From Thiohalocapsa sp963704155 (GTDB lineage: Bacteria; Pseudomonadota; Gammaproteobacteria; Chromatiales; Chromatiaceae), in contig CAVPHF010000013.1 in NCBI GenBank assembly GCA_963704155.1, positions 62,001 to 126,000 of the forward strand: 64,000 nucleotides of DNA. Reading direction: 5' to 3'. Both the position numbers and the translations under genes were made by a program. The notes under the pieces are model-generated. The model made no database searches, was not told where the DNA came from, and worked only from the letters and a program-made list of their open reading frames with translations. Numbering within the stretch: position 1 is the stretch's first letter; each line of letters starts with the position of its first letter. This document shows, piece by piece, positions 19,227 through 27,997 of this stretch.

Positions 19227-19769
19227 ATGCAGAGAATCTTCCCGTTTGCCGTCGTTGCGCTGTGCGCCGCCTTTGCCACTTCCATGGCGTCAGCCCAACC
19301 CGAAGAGTCCGCACCGGAACAGCCTGGAAGCCCGTCAGAGGCGTTCATCAACCAGCTCGACAAGGATGGCGATGGTCAGGTCTCACTGGAAGAGGCCAAG
19401 GCGCCGCAGCAAGCCAAGTTCACGGAAATGGACAAGGACGGCAGCGGCAGTATCAGCGCGGCGGAGGCAACCGAGGCGTTCAAGGCGCAAGTGCCGCCCG
19501 AAATGCTCGAGGCGATGAAGGAGCGCGGTATGCCCGAGCCAGGGGAGAGCTTCGTCGGCAATCTCGACAAGGATGGCGATGGCAGCGTCAGCTTGGAAGA
19601 GTTCGAGCAGCCCAGCGCGGACTCCTTCGGCCGGATGGACGCCAACGGCGACGGCCAAGCGACCCAGGAAGAGGCCGCCGCCTACTTCGAGGAGATGAAG
19701 AAGCAGATGCAAGAAAAGATGGAGCAGATGCAAAAGATGCAGGAGCAGATGCAGCAGCAACAGCAATGA
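19227..19769 (+). CDS. Secreted EF-hand calcium-binding protein
   Basis: 180 aa with a signal peptide (VVALCAAFATSMASA, cut before QPEES). Four canonical EF-hand loops follow: DKDGDGQVSLEE (about 44), DKDGSGSISAAE (about 71), DKDGDGSVSLEE (about 113) and DANGDGQATQEE (about 137). The protein ends in a Met/Gln/Lys-rich coiled coil (EEMKKQMQEKMEQMQKMQEQ, then a glutamine run). It is likely periplasmic and calcium-binding; the role is unknown. The start was chosen on the ACGGAG site and the signal peptide. Confidence 0.88.
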   Translation: MQRIFPFAVVALCAAFATSMASAQPEESAPEQPGSPSEAFINQLDKDGDGQVSLEEAKAPQQAKFTEMDKDGSGSISAAEATEAFKAQVPPEMLEAMKERGMPEPGESFVGNLDKDGDGSVSLEEFEQPSADSFGRMDANGDGQATQEEAAAYFEEMKKQMQEKMEQMQKMQEQMQQQQQ

Positions 19770-19950
19770 CGCCGGCGCCGGCGGCCGAATATGCCAGCCG
19801 CCGACGCCGCTGAGGCTAGCACTGACCGACGGCTATGCTGCGCGCTAAGTGCAATTCTGGACGCAACCCTGGGGCGAAACCCAGGGCCGCACAGCGAAGT
19901 CGCCGACAGCCGTATCGCGCCCGGTCGAATATCAGCCGTCGGACCGCCGG

Positions 19951-20967
19951 TCAGCAGACCCGTTGGATCCCTGGCCGTAACTGGCCATCGCCGGCCGCAC
20001 TAAGATCAAAGTCGTACAGCATGTCCCCGCCCATGCGATAGACGCGACAGTCAGGCCGCAAGGCCTGATCGAGCGCATCACAGGCCGGAATTGTGACGCC
20101 CGTGCGGCCGCGACCGATGATCAGCGGCGCAACCGCGATCTGCAGCCGATTCAGCAATCCGCGCGCGAGAAACTCCGAGACAGTCACGCCTCCGCCTTCG
20201 ACAAAGAGGCGGCGCAGTCCACGCCGCGCGAGGGCGTCCAGAAGCGCTTGGAGATCCAGCTCGCCGCCATCGGTCGGCAGCGCCAACACTTCCGCCTGCC
20301 CCAAGCGGGTCGGGACCGTTTGTTTCTTCGCACAGCACAGCAGTGTCGGCGCCATGGCGTCGACAAAGACCTTGTGCCCCGTGCGCAGCCGTCTCCGCGG
20401 GTCCAACACCACCCGCACCGGACTGCGACCCGGCACCAAGCGAGTCGTCAGACGCGGATCATCGCTGGCAACGGTGCCGGCACCGACGATAACGGCGTCG
20501 CACAATGCACGCATCCGATGCAGGTGGATGATATTTTCATGGCCGGTGACGAACTGCGAGTCGCCTGCATGGGTTGCGATACAGCCATCGAGACTCTGCC
20601 CGAGGTGTGCAACCACCAGGCTGTCGCCGACGGCCTCCCGGCCGGATTCCTTCTGACAAAGCGGCAGATAGAGGTCGAGAAAGTCGGAAAGGACTGGATC
20701 GATATCAGAACGGCTCTGCCAGCCGCGCCCCTCAGACCACTGCAACAGCCGCTTTGCGTCCGGCTCCAGGGACACGGAAGAGGCCAGCGTGTGCGCCGCG
20801 TTTTCGCCGCGCCCCGCGATGGCAAGTAGCGACCGCCATGCGATCTCCAGCGTGCGGTCATTGCCGGAGGCGGGGGTTCCCGCAATCACTGGCTCACTCT
20901 TGCTGGATTGATAGCGTTTTGGATTGATGGCGTTCAGCCGACGGCAAGCGCGCGCTGCCGACCGCAC
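19951..20967 (-). CDS. RibD C-terminal-domain (pyrimidine reductase-like) protein
   Basis: 338 aa. Residues about 115-325 form a RibD_C / dihydrofolate-reductase-like fold: SLDGCIATHAGDSQFVTG, VIVGAGTVASDDPRLTTR, and FVEGGGVTVSEFL are the NADPH and substrate motifs of 5-amino-6-(ribosylamino)uracil reductases. The deaminase domain of riboflavin RibD is absent, and the first about 110 residues are unfamiliar. It could be a stand-alone reductase in flavin, folate-like or secondary metabolism. The GTG start lies 5 bp after the mini-FKBP gene, so the two are probably cotranscribed. Confidence 0.8.
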   Translation of the reverse strand: MRSAARACRRLNAINPKRYQSSKSEPVIAGTPASGNDRTLEIAWRSLLAIAGRGENAAHTLASSVSLEPDAKRLLQWSEGRGWQSRSDIDPVLSDFLDLYLPLCQKESGREAVGDSLVVAHLGQSLDGCIATHAGDSQFVTGHENIIHLHRMRALCDAVIVGAGTVASDDPRLTTRLVPGRSPVRVVLDPRRRLRTGHKVFVDAMAPTLLCCAKKQTVPTRLGQAEVLALPTDGGELDLQALLDALARRGLRRLFVEGGGVTVSEFLARGLLNRLQIAVAPLIIGRGRTGVTIPACDALDQALRPDCRVYRMGGDMLYDFDLSAAGDGQLRPGIQRVC

Positions 20968-20972
20968 ACCGC

Positions 20973-21197
20973 TCAGGCGATCTGGACCAATTCCAGATCG
21001 AAGATCAGATCCTGGCCGGCCAGCGGATGGTTGCCGTCGACCATGACCTGCTGGTCGTCGAAGCCGGCGATCATGCTGCCCTCGCCGAGCGTGAACTCGA
21101 GCGGCTCAGTGCCGACGGAAGAGTCGAACTGCGTGCCGTCGGCGAGCGTCCCGGCGTAATGGACCTTGACGGTATCGCCGGTTTTGGCTTCTGGCAT
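20973..21197 (-). CDS. Shortened FKBP/SlyD-like protein lacking the insert-in-flap domain
   Basis: 74 aa. The N-terminal FKBP part (TVKVHYAGTLADGTQFDSS, then FTLGEGSMIAGFDD) is directly joined to the SlyD C-terminus (VDGNHPLAGQDLIFDLELVQ). A normal SlyD-like FKBP has about 70 more residues between these, carrying the rest of the FKBP sheet and the chaperone insert-in-flap domain. The join is in frame, so this is either a neat deletion or a minimal FKBP. Some active-site residues of the prolyl isomerase are missing, so activity is doubtful. The start matches the family. Confidence 0.8.
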   Translation of the reverse strand: MPEAKTGDTVKVHYAGTLADGTQFDSSVGTEPLEFTLGEGSMIAGFDDQQVMVDGNHPLAGQDLIFDLELVQIA

Positions 21198-21331
21198 AGT
21201 GTTCTCCCGATGAAGCAGGTGATCTATGGCGGGTGTAGGGGACGGTGGAGCCGAGGGCCAAAGATGACAAGGGGGCTGCTTTCTTCGAAAACCTGCAGGC
21301 GACAACGAATACCAGACAAGAACCGCGACTA

Positions 21332-21664
21332 TCAATCGAAGCCGCCGCCCTCGCCAGCGGTGTAGTCGAAGGTGATCTCCTCACCGACACCGATGTCTGT
21401 CAGCGCGAACAGATCGAAACCGTCGAAGACGGCGTTCGGACGAGTACTGTGATTGAGCCAGCGCAGCAGATTGCGTCCGCTGCGTCCATTCCAGTGCACG
21501 CGGTCCTCGCTGATCCAGAGCACATAGGTGCCGTCGCGCGTCGCGACCGGCCCCTGATAGGTGCCGATGTAGGTGCCGGCGGAAAAGGCCACGCGGGCAA
21601 AGCAGCCCAGGCCGTGGATGGGCGATGGGGCCTTGCGGATGCGGTCGCGGAGACGGGCAGACAT
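21332..21664 (-). CDS. SET domain-containing protein
   Basis: 110 aa, essentially a lone SET core. SPIHGLGCFARVAFSAGTYI and GTYQG form the N-terminal SET part. LLRWLNHSTRPNAVFDGFDL and DIGVGEEITFDYTAGEG are the pseudoknot motifs (NHS..PNA and the GEEITFDY Tyr) that bind S-adenosylmethionine and place the target lysine. Post-SET cysteines are absent. Bacterial stand-alone SET proteins are candidate protein methyltransferases with mostly unknown targets. It lies 13 bp after tex on the same strand. Confidence 0.88.
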   Translation of the reverse strand: MSARLRDRIRKAPSPIHGLGCFARVAFSAGTYIGTYQGPVATRDGTYVLWISEDRVHWNGRSGRNLLRWLNHSTRPNAVFDGFDLFALTDIGVGEEITFDYTAGEGGGFD

Positions 21665-21677
21665 CCATTAACCACAC

Positions 21678-24008
21678 TCACCGCTGCCTTGCCTTCGCGA
21701 ACGCCGCCGCCATGCTGCCGGCAGCCTTCGGATCGGGCGCCGCGGGACGCTGCCGCTCGCGCCCCGGGTTCGCCTTGGATGCCGCCTGCGGCCGCCCTCG
21801 ACGCGACTGGGGTTTCTGCTCATCCCGGCCATTGGCCTCCGCCGGCGTTGCGTCCATGCGCATGCTGAGCGCGACGCGCTTGCGCTGAAGGTCGACGTCC
21901 AGCACCTTGACCTTGACCAACTGGCCTGAGTGCACGATCTCGTGGGGGTCCTTGACGAAACGATCGGCGAGCATCGAGATGTGCACCAGGCCATCCTGGT
22001 GCACGCCGATATCGACGAAGGCGCCGAAGTTGGTCACGTTGGTCACGCTGCCCTCCAGAACCATGCCGGGCCGCAGATCCTGCAGTGTCTCGACGCCGTC
22101 CATGAATTCCGCCGCGCGGAATTCCGGACGCGGGTCGCGGCCGGGCTTCTCCAGCTCGACCAGGATGTCGCGCACGGTCGGTTCACCAAAGAGCGCGTCC
22201 GCGAACTGTTTCGCATCGAGCCGGCGCAGCGTGGCGCTGTCGCCGATCAGGCTGTGCACCGGTTTTCCGGTCTGTTGCACGATGCGCCGAACCACGGCGT
22301 AGGCCTCGGGGTGCACGGCCGAGCCATCCAAGGGCTCGTCACCATCGCCGATACGCAGGAAGCCGGCGCATTGCTGGAAGGTCTTGTCGCCGAGCCTGGG
22401 CACCTGTTTGAGCTGGACGCGGCTGCTAAATGCTCCGTTTTGCTCGCGGTACTGCACCAGATTCTCGGCAATGGTCGCGGTCAGCCCCGAGACCTGGGCC
22501 AACAGCGGCACCGAGGCGGTATTGAGATCGACGCCGACGGCGTTGACGCAGTCCTCCACCACAGACTCCAGGCTCCGCGCCAGACCGCCCTGGTTGACAT
22601 CGTGCTGGTACTGCCCGACGCCGATCGCCTTTGGATCGATCTTGACCAGCTCCGCCAATGGATCCTGCAGCCGCCGCGCGATCGAGACGGCCCCACGTAG
22701 CGATACATCCAGCTCGGGCAGCTCGCGCGAGGCATACTCCGACGCCGAGTAGACCGAGGCACCTGCCTCGCTCACCACCAGAGAACGCAGCCCGAGCGCG
22801 GGATGACGCCGAATCAGCTCGCGCGCCAGTCGGTCGGTCTCGCGCGAGCCGGTGCCGTTGCCGATGCTGATCAGCTTCACGCCATGTTTTTCGGCGAGAA
22901 CGGCCAGCCGGGCGATGGCGGCGTCCCACTGGTTCTTCGGCACATGCGGGTAGACGGTATCGGTGTCGACGACCCGCCCGGTCGCATCCACCACTGCCAC
23001 CTTGACGCCGGTGCGCAGGCCGGGATCGAGCCCGATCGTCGGCAGTCGTCCGGCCGGTGCGGCCAACAACAGCGCCTTCAGATTCTTGGCGAAGACATCG
23101 ATGGCCTCGGACTCGGCGGCTTCCAGCAGACGGCCCTTCAGGTCTAGGTCGAGCCGGACCAGGAGCTTGATGCGCCAGGCCTTGCGCACCGTTTCTCTCA
23201 GCCAGGCGTCGCCAGGCCGGCCGCGATCGGCGACGCCGAAGCGCTCGGCGATCATCTGCCGGCAGACGGCATCCGGGTCGTCGCCGTCACCGGCGAGCAG
23301 CTCCAGGCTCAGCACGCCCTGATTACGGCCCCGAAAAAGCGCCAGCGCGCGGTGCGACGGGATCTTGTGGAGCGGCTCGCTGTAGTCGAAGTAATCAGAG
23401 AACTTGGCCCCTTCCTGCTGCTTACCCTCGATGACCCGCGACACCAGAATGCCGCGCTGCCACAGTAGCTCGCGCAGCCGCCCGGCAAGCTGCGGCTCCT
23501 CGGCGAAGCGCTCCATCAGGATCTGGCGGGCCCCCTCCAGCGCGCTCGGGACATCAGCAACGCCCTTTCCGGTGTCCACATAGGGGGCCGCCTGTGCCTC
23601 GGGTGCTTGGCCGGCATCCTCGAGCAACTGGTCGGCCAGCGGACCCAGCCCAGCCTCGCGGGCGATCTGCGCCTTGGTGCGGCGTTTCGGCTTATAGGGC
23701 AGATAGAGATCTTCGAGGCCCTGCTTGCTGTCCGCGGACTCGATCTCGGCCTTTAGACCATCGCTGAGCTTTCCCTGCTCGTCGATACTCTTGAGGATGA
23801 CCGCGCGGCGGTCTTCGAGCTCGCGCAGATAGCCCAGGCGCTGTTCCAGCGCACGCAACTGTATGTCGTCGAGGCCGCCGGTCGCCTCCTTGCGGTAGCG
23901 CGCGATAAAGGGCACGGTCGCGCCGTCATCGAGCAGCGCCACGGCTGCCTCGATCTGGCGCGGATGGGCTGAAATCTCTTGAGAAAGGGTCTGGACGATG
24001 GACTGCAT
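21678..24008 (-). CDS. tex: Tex family RNA-binding transcription accessory protein
   Basis: 776 aa. It has the Tex layout: N-terminal helical domain (IEAAVALLDDGATVPFIARY near residue 20), YqgF/RNase H-like domain (GLDPGLRTGVKVAVVD near 325), helix-hairpin-helix repeats (VDLNTASVPLLAQVSGL near 495) and a C-terminal S1 domain (FGAFVDIGVHQDGLVHISML near 660). A basic tail of low complexity follows. Tex binds nucleic acid and is important for transcription elongation and stress tolerance in several bacteria. The SET gene follows closely. Confidence 0.95.
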   Translation of the reverse strand: MQSIVQTLSQEISAHPRQIEAAVALLDDGATVPFIARYRKEATGGLDDIQLRALEQRLGYLRELEDRRAVILKSIDEQGKLSDGLKAEIESADSKQGLEDLYLPYKPKRRTKAQIAREAGLGPLADQLLEDAGQAPEAQAAPYVDTGKGVADVPSALEGARQILMERFAEEPQLAGRLRELLWQRGILVSRVIEGKQQEGAKFSDYFDYSEPLHKIPSHRALALFRGRNQGVLSLELLAGDGDDPDAVCRQMIAERFGVADRGRPGDAWLRETVRKAWRIKLLVRLDLDLKGRLLEAAESEAIDVFAKNLKALLLAAPAGRLPTIGLDPGLRTGVKVAVVDATGRVVDTDTVYPHVPKNQWDAAIARLAVLAEKHGVKLISIGNGTGSRETDRLARELIRRHPALGLRSLVVSEAGASVYSASEYASRELPELDVSLRGAVSIARRLQDPLAELVKIDPKAIGVGQYQHDVNQGGLARSLESVVEDCVNAVGVDLNTASVPLLAQVSGLTATIAENLVQYREQNGAFSSRVQLKQVPRLGDKTFQQCAGFLRIGDGDEPLDGSAVHPEAYAVVRRIVQQTGKPVHSLIGDSATLRRLDAKQFADALFGEPTVRDILVELEKPGRDPRPEFRAAEFMDGVETLQDLRPGMVLEGSVTNVTNFGAFVDIGVHQDGLVHISMLADRFVKDPHEIVHSGQLVKVKVLDVDLQRKRVALSMRMDATPAEANGRDEQKPQSRRGRPQAASKANPGRERQRPAAPDPKAAGSMAAAFAKARQR

Positions 24009-24133
24009 TGGCGCGATTCAGGATTGGGAACAACCGAGGGGCGGCCATTCTATCCTGAAAGGATTCGCGCCTGCCGCGGCCTCGGGCGGCTGGCAGGGGG
24101 CCGAGCCTACTCAAGTCTTGGCCGGCGTGGTGG

Positions 24134-24298
24134 TCAGGCGATTGTCGGAGAAATTCGTGTGAGATGGCGCCGGATTGAGGTTCGCCTCCAAGGAGCGCCG
24201 CCAGGAGCATAGCCAGGCTATGTGACTGGCGGAGCCACACGGAAGGCGGGCGTCAAGACAAATCAGCTGATACGAGACTTGACAGAAATCGCCTCAGC
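24134..24298 (-). repeat. Full-length dispersed palindromic repeat, copy B
   Basis: About 164 bp, highly similar to copy A at 26866 in the opposite orientation. The ends (AGGCGATTTCTGTCAA and CGACAATCGCCTGAC) are inverted relative to each other. A central hairpin AGCATAGCC..GGCTATG is nested between CCGCCAG/CTGGCGG arms. The right boundary overlaps the TGA stop of the adjacent 73-aa gene. Confidence 0.8.
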
Positions 24299-24515
24299 TC
24301 TCGACGTGATCCAGCCGGCAGCGTTCGCCGTAAACCGCCATAACGCTCTTCAGCTCACGCAACAGCCATGCACGCCCATTGCTGTCCAGATCACGCGTCT
24401 CTGGCAGTTGGCCACCCTGCTCGAGGATGGCGATATCATCCCAGACCAGTTTGCAGCCCTTCTCGCAAATCGATTCCAGACGCACTTCGAGCAGTGGTTT
24501 TTGCAGCGCGGCCAA
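24294..24515 (-). CDS. Small protein of unknown function
   Basis: 73 aa, not a recognised family. It reads as a compact helical protein: PLLEVRLESICEKGCKLVWD, then DIAILEQGGQLPETRDLD, then LKSVMAVYGERCRLD, with three cysteines. A TTG start at 24515 is proposed because a GGAGG site lies six bases upstream; an ATG at 24581 in the same frame has no such site. Its stop codon lies inside a copy of the dispersed palindromic repeat. Confidence 0.6.
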   Translation of the reverse strand: MAALQKPLLEVRLESICEKGCKLVWDDIAILEQGGQLPETRDLDSNGRAWLLRELKSVMAVYGERCRLDHVES

Positions 24516-24708
24516 AACACACCTCCAGACCAACCCATACTCGAACGCAGACAAGATTCCAGGCCGCGATGCCCGGTCCATCAGCGTTTCACCCTATACT
24601 GGTATGGGCCTAAGTATGGCGCAATCGGCAACCCCCTGTCAGCGCCATCGCGATGAGCGGCGCGCGGGAGCAGATTGCAGCGCTCAAGGCCCGACGCCAG
24701 AATGGGGC

Positions 24709-25419
24709 ATGATCGATTCGCCGCTGACGATACTGAGATGGAGTTCGGCCGCAGAACCGCCGCACCTGGCCGATTCGGCCCTCCACGTCTGGCGCATACC
24801 GCTGCGCCTTGGCAGCGACCGCGACGACGAACACGGGCTGAGGCTGCTCTGCGAACGCCAGCGCCAACGTTTGCATCGGCTCCGTTCCGCCGAGCACAGA
24901 CGGCGTTATCTGCGCACCCAGGTTGGCTGCCGACGCATACTGGCGCTCTATCTCGACATGGATCCGGCCGAAATCGGCTTCAGCTACGGCGTGGCGGGTA
25001 AGCCGACGGTCGCCTCGCATGACTGCAGGCTCGAGTTCAATCTCACCAACAGCGGCGAGCTGGCCCTGCTGGCCGTCAGCGCCGGGGAGCCGGTCGGCGT
25101 CGACTGCGAACTCGAGCGCGCGCGCGGGGATCTGCTCGGCATCGCGCGACGTATGTTCGCTCCCGCGGCAGAGCACGCGCTCGCCGCGCTGCCGCCGGAA
25201 AAGCGCCTGCGCCTGTTCCATCTGCACTGGACCGCGCTCGAGGCCAGAGTGAAGGTGGACGGCCGCGGACTGGCAGGTCATCGCGAGCCGGACCCGCCGC
25301 ACCTCAATATAAAACACGCCATCGCCGATGAGATCGACGGCCGCAGCGCCATCTGCGCGGTGGCGCGTCGCGCACTGCCGCCGGCCGATCAGTGGCAGAC
25401 ACTACAACTGCCGGTCTGA
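24709..25419 (+). CDS. 4'-phosphopantetheinyl transferase (Sfp type)
   Basis: 236 aa. It transfers phosphopantetheine from CoA to a carrier-protein serine. The family motifs are GVDCELERARGDLLGIARRM (metal-binding GVDxE plus the ARRMF helix, near residue 125) and WTALEARVKVDGRGL (WxxxEAxxKxxGxGL, near 178). Length and spacing fit the Sfp/Gsp group that serves polyketide or non-ribosomal peptide synthases or a general ACP. No carrier-protein gene is in the window. The ATG follows a GGGG stretch; the frame is open far upstream without a better start. Confidence 0.88.
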   Translation: MIDSPLTILRWSSAAEPPHLADSALHVWRIPLRLGSDRDDEHGLRLLCERQRQRLHRLRSAEHRRRYLRTQVGCRRILALYLDMDPAEIGFSYGVAGKPTVASHDCRLEFNLTNSGELALLAVSAGEPVGVDCELERARGDLLGIARRMFAPAAEHALAALPPEKRLRLFHLHWTALEARVKVDGRGLAGHREPDPPHLNIKHAIADEIDGRSAICAVARRALPPADQWQTLQLPV

Positions 25420-25479
25420 GCTGCCGGTAACAGGCAACCCGGCCCCAGGGCGGGCTCGCCGTCTATGCCGACAACTCGC

Positions 25480-25573
25480 CTATCGCCAGGCCGAAGGCGC
25501 CATGCCGACCAGAGCCCGATAGCGCCGGGCGAGCGCATATAAAAGTTCATAAGCATAGCCAGTTGCGGCACGA
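25480..25573 (-). pseudogene. AraC-family regulator, C-terminal stub
   Basis: About 31 codons ending at a TAG. The peptide RAATGYAYELLYALARRYRA, then LVGMAPSAWR, is the second recognition helix and end of an AraC-type DNA-binding domain. A stop codon in frame lies just upstream and an ISAs1 remnant begins within about 12 bases, so the rest was probably lost when the element inserted. Confidence 0.65.
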
Positions 25574-25584
25574 TACGCGAAACG

Positions 25585-25979
25585 ATGTCAGGAGTTTCTC
25601 AGGTCGACTAGTATCGCCGATCACTTTTCGTCGCTTCGGGACCCGCGGATTGAGCGCAACAAGCTATATCCCTTGATGGAGATCCTGCTGCTGGTGGTCT
25701 GCGCGAAGCTCAGTGGCGCGAACGCTTGGGAGACGATTGAGGAGTTTCGGAAGCACAAACTGGACTGGCTGCGCAGGTTTGCGCCGTTCACCAATGGGAT
25801 TCCCTCCCACGACCGCATCGCAGACCGTGATCTCGCGGCTGAATCCGAAAGCGTTTCAGGCGTGCTTTCGCAATTGGACACGCACAGTTGCCGAGATGAC
25901 CGACCGGGAATTCATCGCCATCGATGGCAAGACGGCGCGCGGCTCGTCCGATCGGCGCCGCGCCAACGTGTCTGAGGAC
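25585..25979 (+). mobile_element. ISAs1-family transposase fragment
   Basis: The N-terminal third of an ISAs1-type DDE transposase, broken by frameshifts. Recognisable pieces are DHFSSLRDPRIERNKLYPL, EFRKHKLDWLRRFAPFTNGI, then, shifted by one frame, VISRLNPKAFQACFRNW and REFIAIDGKTARGSSDRR (the first catalytic Asp of the DDE triad). The original start was probably the ATG at 25585, whose frame shifts near 25610. The remainder, including the rest of the catalytic domain, is absent, so it is immobile. Confidence 0.85.
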
Positions 25980-26865
25980 AATCGGTGACTGACCCCTCGG
26001 TGATCACGTGCACGGGACGGGGTACGCTCTTCGTGTAAGCCATTCCAACTCGACCCCGAAGGAGGCTCTGACCAACCATCGCACCTTATTTAGTTGCAAC
26101 CGGTTTTTCATGTCGATTCTTCGCAAAGCGAGTAACTGCCTAAGGCGAAAAGCTGACCATGGCTCTTCCACAAGCGCTGTGGATAACTTTGTGGATTAAC
26201 GCCGGCGTTGAACGCCAAGTGTCTGATCAAGTGACGATTGGGTTAACTTGGTCAAATTTCGCCCAGCTTCAGAAGCTTTTTTTAAACAAAGACTTGCGCA
26301 AGCTTTGACGGCGTTGAACCGATTTCGGCCGGAATTTCGAACTGGGTCACAGTTCAGGACGGCTGGTTGTGAATAAACCTTGTCACACCCACCAGCAGTG
26401 CACGTCACGCTCGCCAGACCCCCATGCGACGAATGCCTCCGCACGGGCGCCCGCCCGGCAACTTCAGAATTCTACGACTGGCAGCCGAGCCCGCGGACCT
26501 GTGCGTGAGCGGGGCGCCGATAGTTGCTCGATCACAATTGCACGCTCTCTCGCCGAATCGTTGCGACAAGATCCGCTGGGTCCACTCTACAGAAGGGCCG
26601 CAAGGCCGCCTGGAACGACAACTACCGCGCTAAGGTTCTGTTCGGGAGACGATTTATACGCGCTCGCCCTGCGATAGCCCAGCAGCGCCGGGCGAGGCTG
26701 GCGCCGCCGCGCTATAATCGCGCGCCGCGCTGGCGCGGCCTGGGTGCCAAGCGGTGCGCTGGATGACGCTGCGACCTAGCGGCCGGTTGTCCTTGGCAGC
26801 GCGCACGAGCCATGGCGTGCATGCGCCCGCGGGGCATCTATAGGCGCAAATGAGCCGAACGGGGC
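25980..26865 (+). other. Gene-free region with DnaA-box-like sites
   Basis: Nearly 900 bp with no credible gene. Part of it (26060-26390) is more AT-rich than the surroundings. It contains a perfect DnaA box TGTGGATAA (26178-26186) and two one-mismatch versions in the same orientation, TGTGGATTA (26190-26198) and TGTGAATAA (26368-26376). A poly-T/A tract lies at about 26275-26290. A TATAAT-like hexamer occurs near 26712 without an obvious gene behind it. Confidence 0.5.
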
Positions 26866-27029
26866 TTTAGGCGATTTCTGTCAAATCTCATACCAGCTGA
26901 CTTGTATTGACGCCTGCCTTCCTGTCGCACCGGCAGTCACATAGCTCGGCTATGCTCCTGCCGGCGCTCCTTGAAGGCGAAACTCAATCCGGCGTCATCT
27001 GGTACGAGATTCCCCGGCAATCGCATTAG
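26866..27029 (+). repeat. Full-length dispersed palindromic repeat, copy A
   Basis: About 164 bp that folds almost end to end. AATCTCATACCAG near the left end pairs with CTGGTACGAGATT near the right, GACGCC with GGCGTC, CCGGCAG with CTGCCGG, and the loop is flanked by CATAGC/GCTATG. The outer ends are AGGCGATTTCTG and CAATCGCATTAG. It lies about 80 bp upstream of uppP. Confidence 0.8.
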
Positions 27030-27109
27030 ACTCGCACCGCAAGCCACCAACCGCTTGGCTGATTAAGCGCGGCGGTTCCCACCTAGCCAGTCGTCAAGGT
27101 TTGTCCCCG

Positions 27110-27925
27110 ATGGATACGCTACAAATCGCCCTGCTCGCCTTCGTTCAGGGGCTCACCGAGTTTCTGCCCATCTCCAGCTCCGGGCATCTGATCCTGACGC
27201 CGCTGCTGTTCGGCTTCGAGCTTCAGGACCTATCCTTCGACGTCGCCGTGCACCTCGGCACGCTGCTCGCCGTTGTCCTGTACTTTCGCAACGACCTCTC
27301 GACCATGGCGGTCGCCATGCTGGGCTCTCTGGCGAAGCGATCCGCCCCGTCGGCCGATGCGCGGCTCGGCTGGATGATCATCATCGCGACCCTGCCGCTA
27401 TTGGCACTTGGCCTGCCGCTGAAGTCGGTGCTCGAGGTGTTGCGGCAGGACGACCACCTGATCGCGCTGGTCATTGCCGGCACCACCATCGGCTTCGGCT
27501 TGCTGCTCTGGTACGCGGATGCGCGGGGGCGCCGCAAGCTCGATGAATACTCGGTGAACTGGATCGCCGCGCTCATCATCGGCTGCTTCCAGGCGATCGC
27601 GATCATCCCTGGCACATCCCGCTCCGGTATCACGATGACCGCCGGCCTGTTTCTGGGCCTGACCCGGCGCGCGGCCTCACGCTTTTCGTTCTTGCTATCC
27701 ATTCCAACCATCGTGCTAGCCGGTATGGTCGCCACCAAGGATCTGTTCGAGGCGAGCCTAGCGATCGATTGGCACGCGCTGTGGCTCGGCGGCTTGCTGT
27801 CGTTCGCGGTCGCCTACCTGACCATCCACTTTTTTCTGCGCTTCATCGAGCGCGTCAGCATGCTCCCGTTCGTACTCTATCGTTTGCTGCTCGGCGCGGT
27901 GATTCTGACGCTGGTGCTGATGTAG
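27110..27925 (+). CDS. uppP: Undecaprenyl-diphosphatase
   Basis: 271 aa inner-membrane protein with about eight hydrophobic segments. It recycles the undecaprenyl lipid carrier of cell-wall synthesis and confers bacitracin tolerance. The two catalytic motifs are intact: FVQGLTEFLPISSSGHL near residue 11 and IPGTSRSGITMTAG near 165. The ATG was preferred over a TTG nine bases upstream because an AAGG lies at a workable distance. It is convergent with the SulP transporter. Confidence 0.95.
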   Translation: MDTLQIALLAFVQGLTEFLPISSSGHLILTPLLFGFELQDLSFDVAVHLGTLLAVVLYFRNDLSTMAVAMLGSLAKRSAPSADARLGWMIIIATLPLLALGLPLKSVLEVLRQDDHLIALVIAGTTIGFGLLLWYADARGRRKLDEYSVNWIAALIIGCFQAIAIIPGTSRSGITMTAGLFLGLTRRAASRFSFLLSIPTIVLAGMVATKDLFEASLAIDWHALWLGGLLSFAVAYLTIHFFLRFIERVSMLPFVLYRLLLGAVILTLVLM

Positions 27926-27944
27926 CCGATTGGCCATCGCTAGA

Positions 27945-27964
27945 GTCGCTGTGTAACCAGCGAC
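27945..27964. terminator. Possible hairpin terminator between convergent genes
   Basis: A 7-bp perfect stem GTCGCTG/CAGCGAC with loop TGTAAC between uppP and the SulP gene. It lacks a T-run on either strand, so termination is only suggested by its position. Confidence 0.35.
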
Positions 27965-27997
27965 CCTGCCGAGACTCACACGCCCGGACGATCCGCG

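Noticed and set aside
26164..26376. Chromosomal replication origin
   Set aside because: There are only three boxes, and dnaA, dnaN, gidA or rpmH are not nearby. Kept only as a DnaA-box-like cluster.
26700..26860. A small RNA gene behind the TATAAT near 26712
   Set aside because: No -35 element at a good distance, no terminator and no known RNA pattern could be seen.
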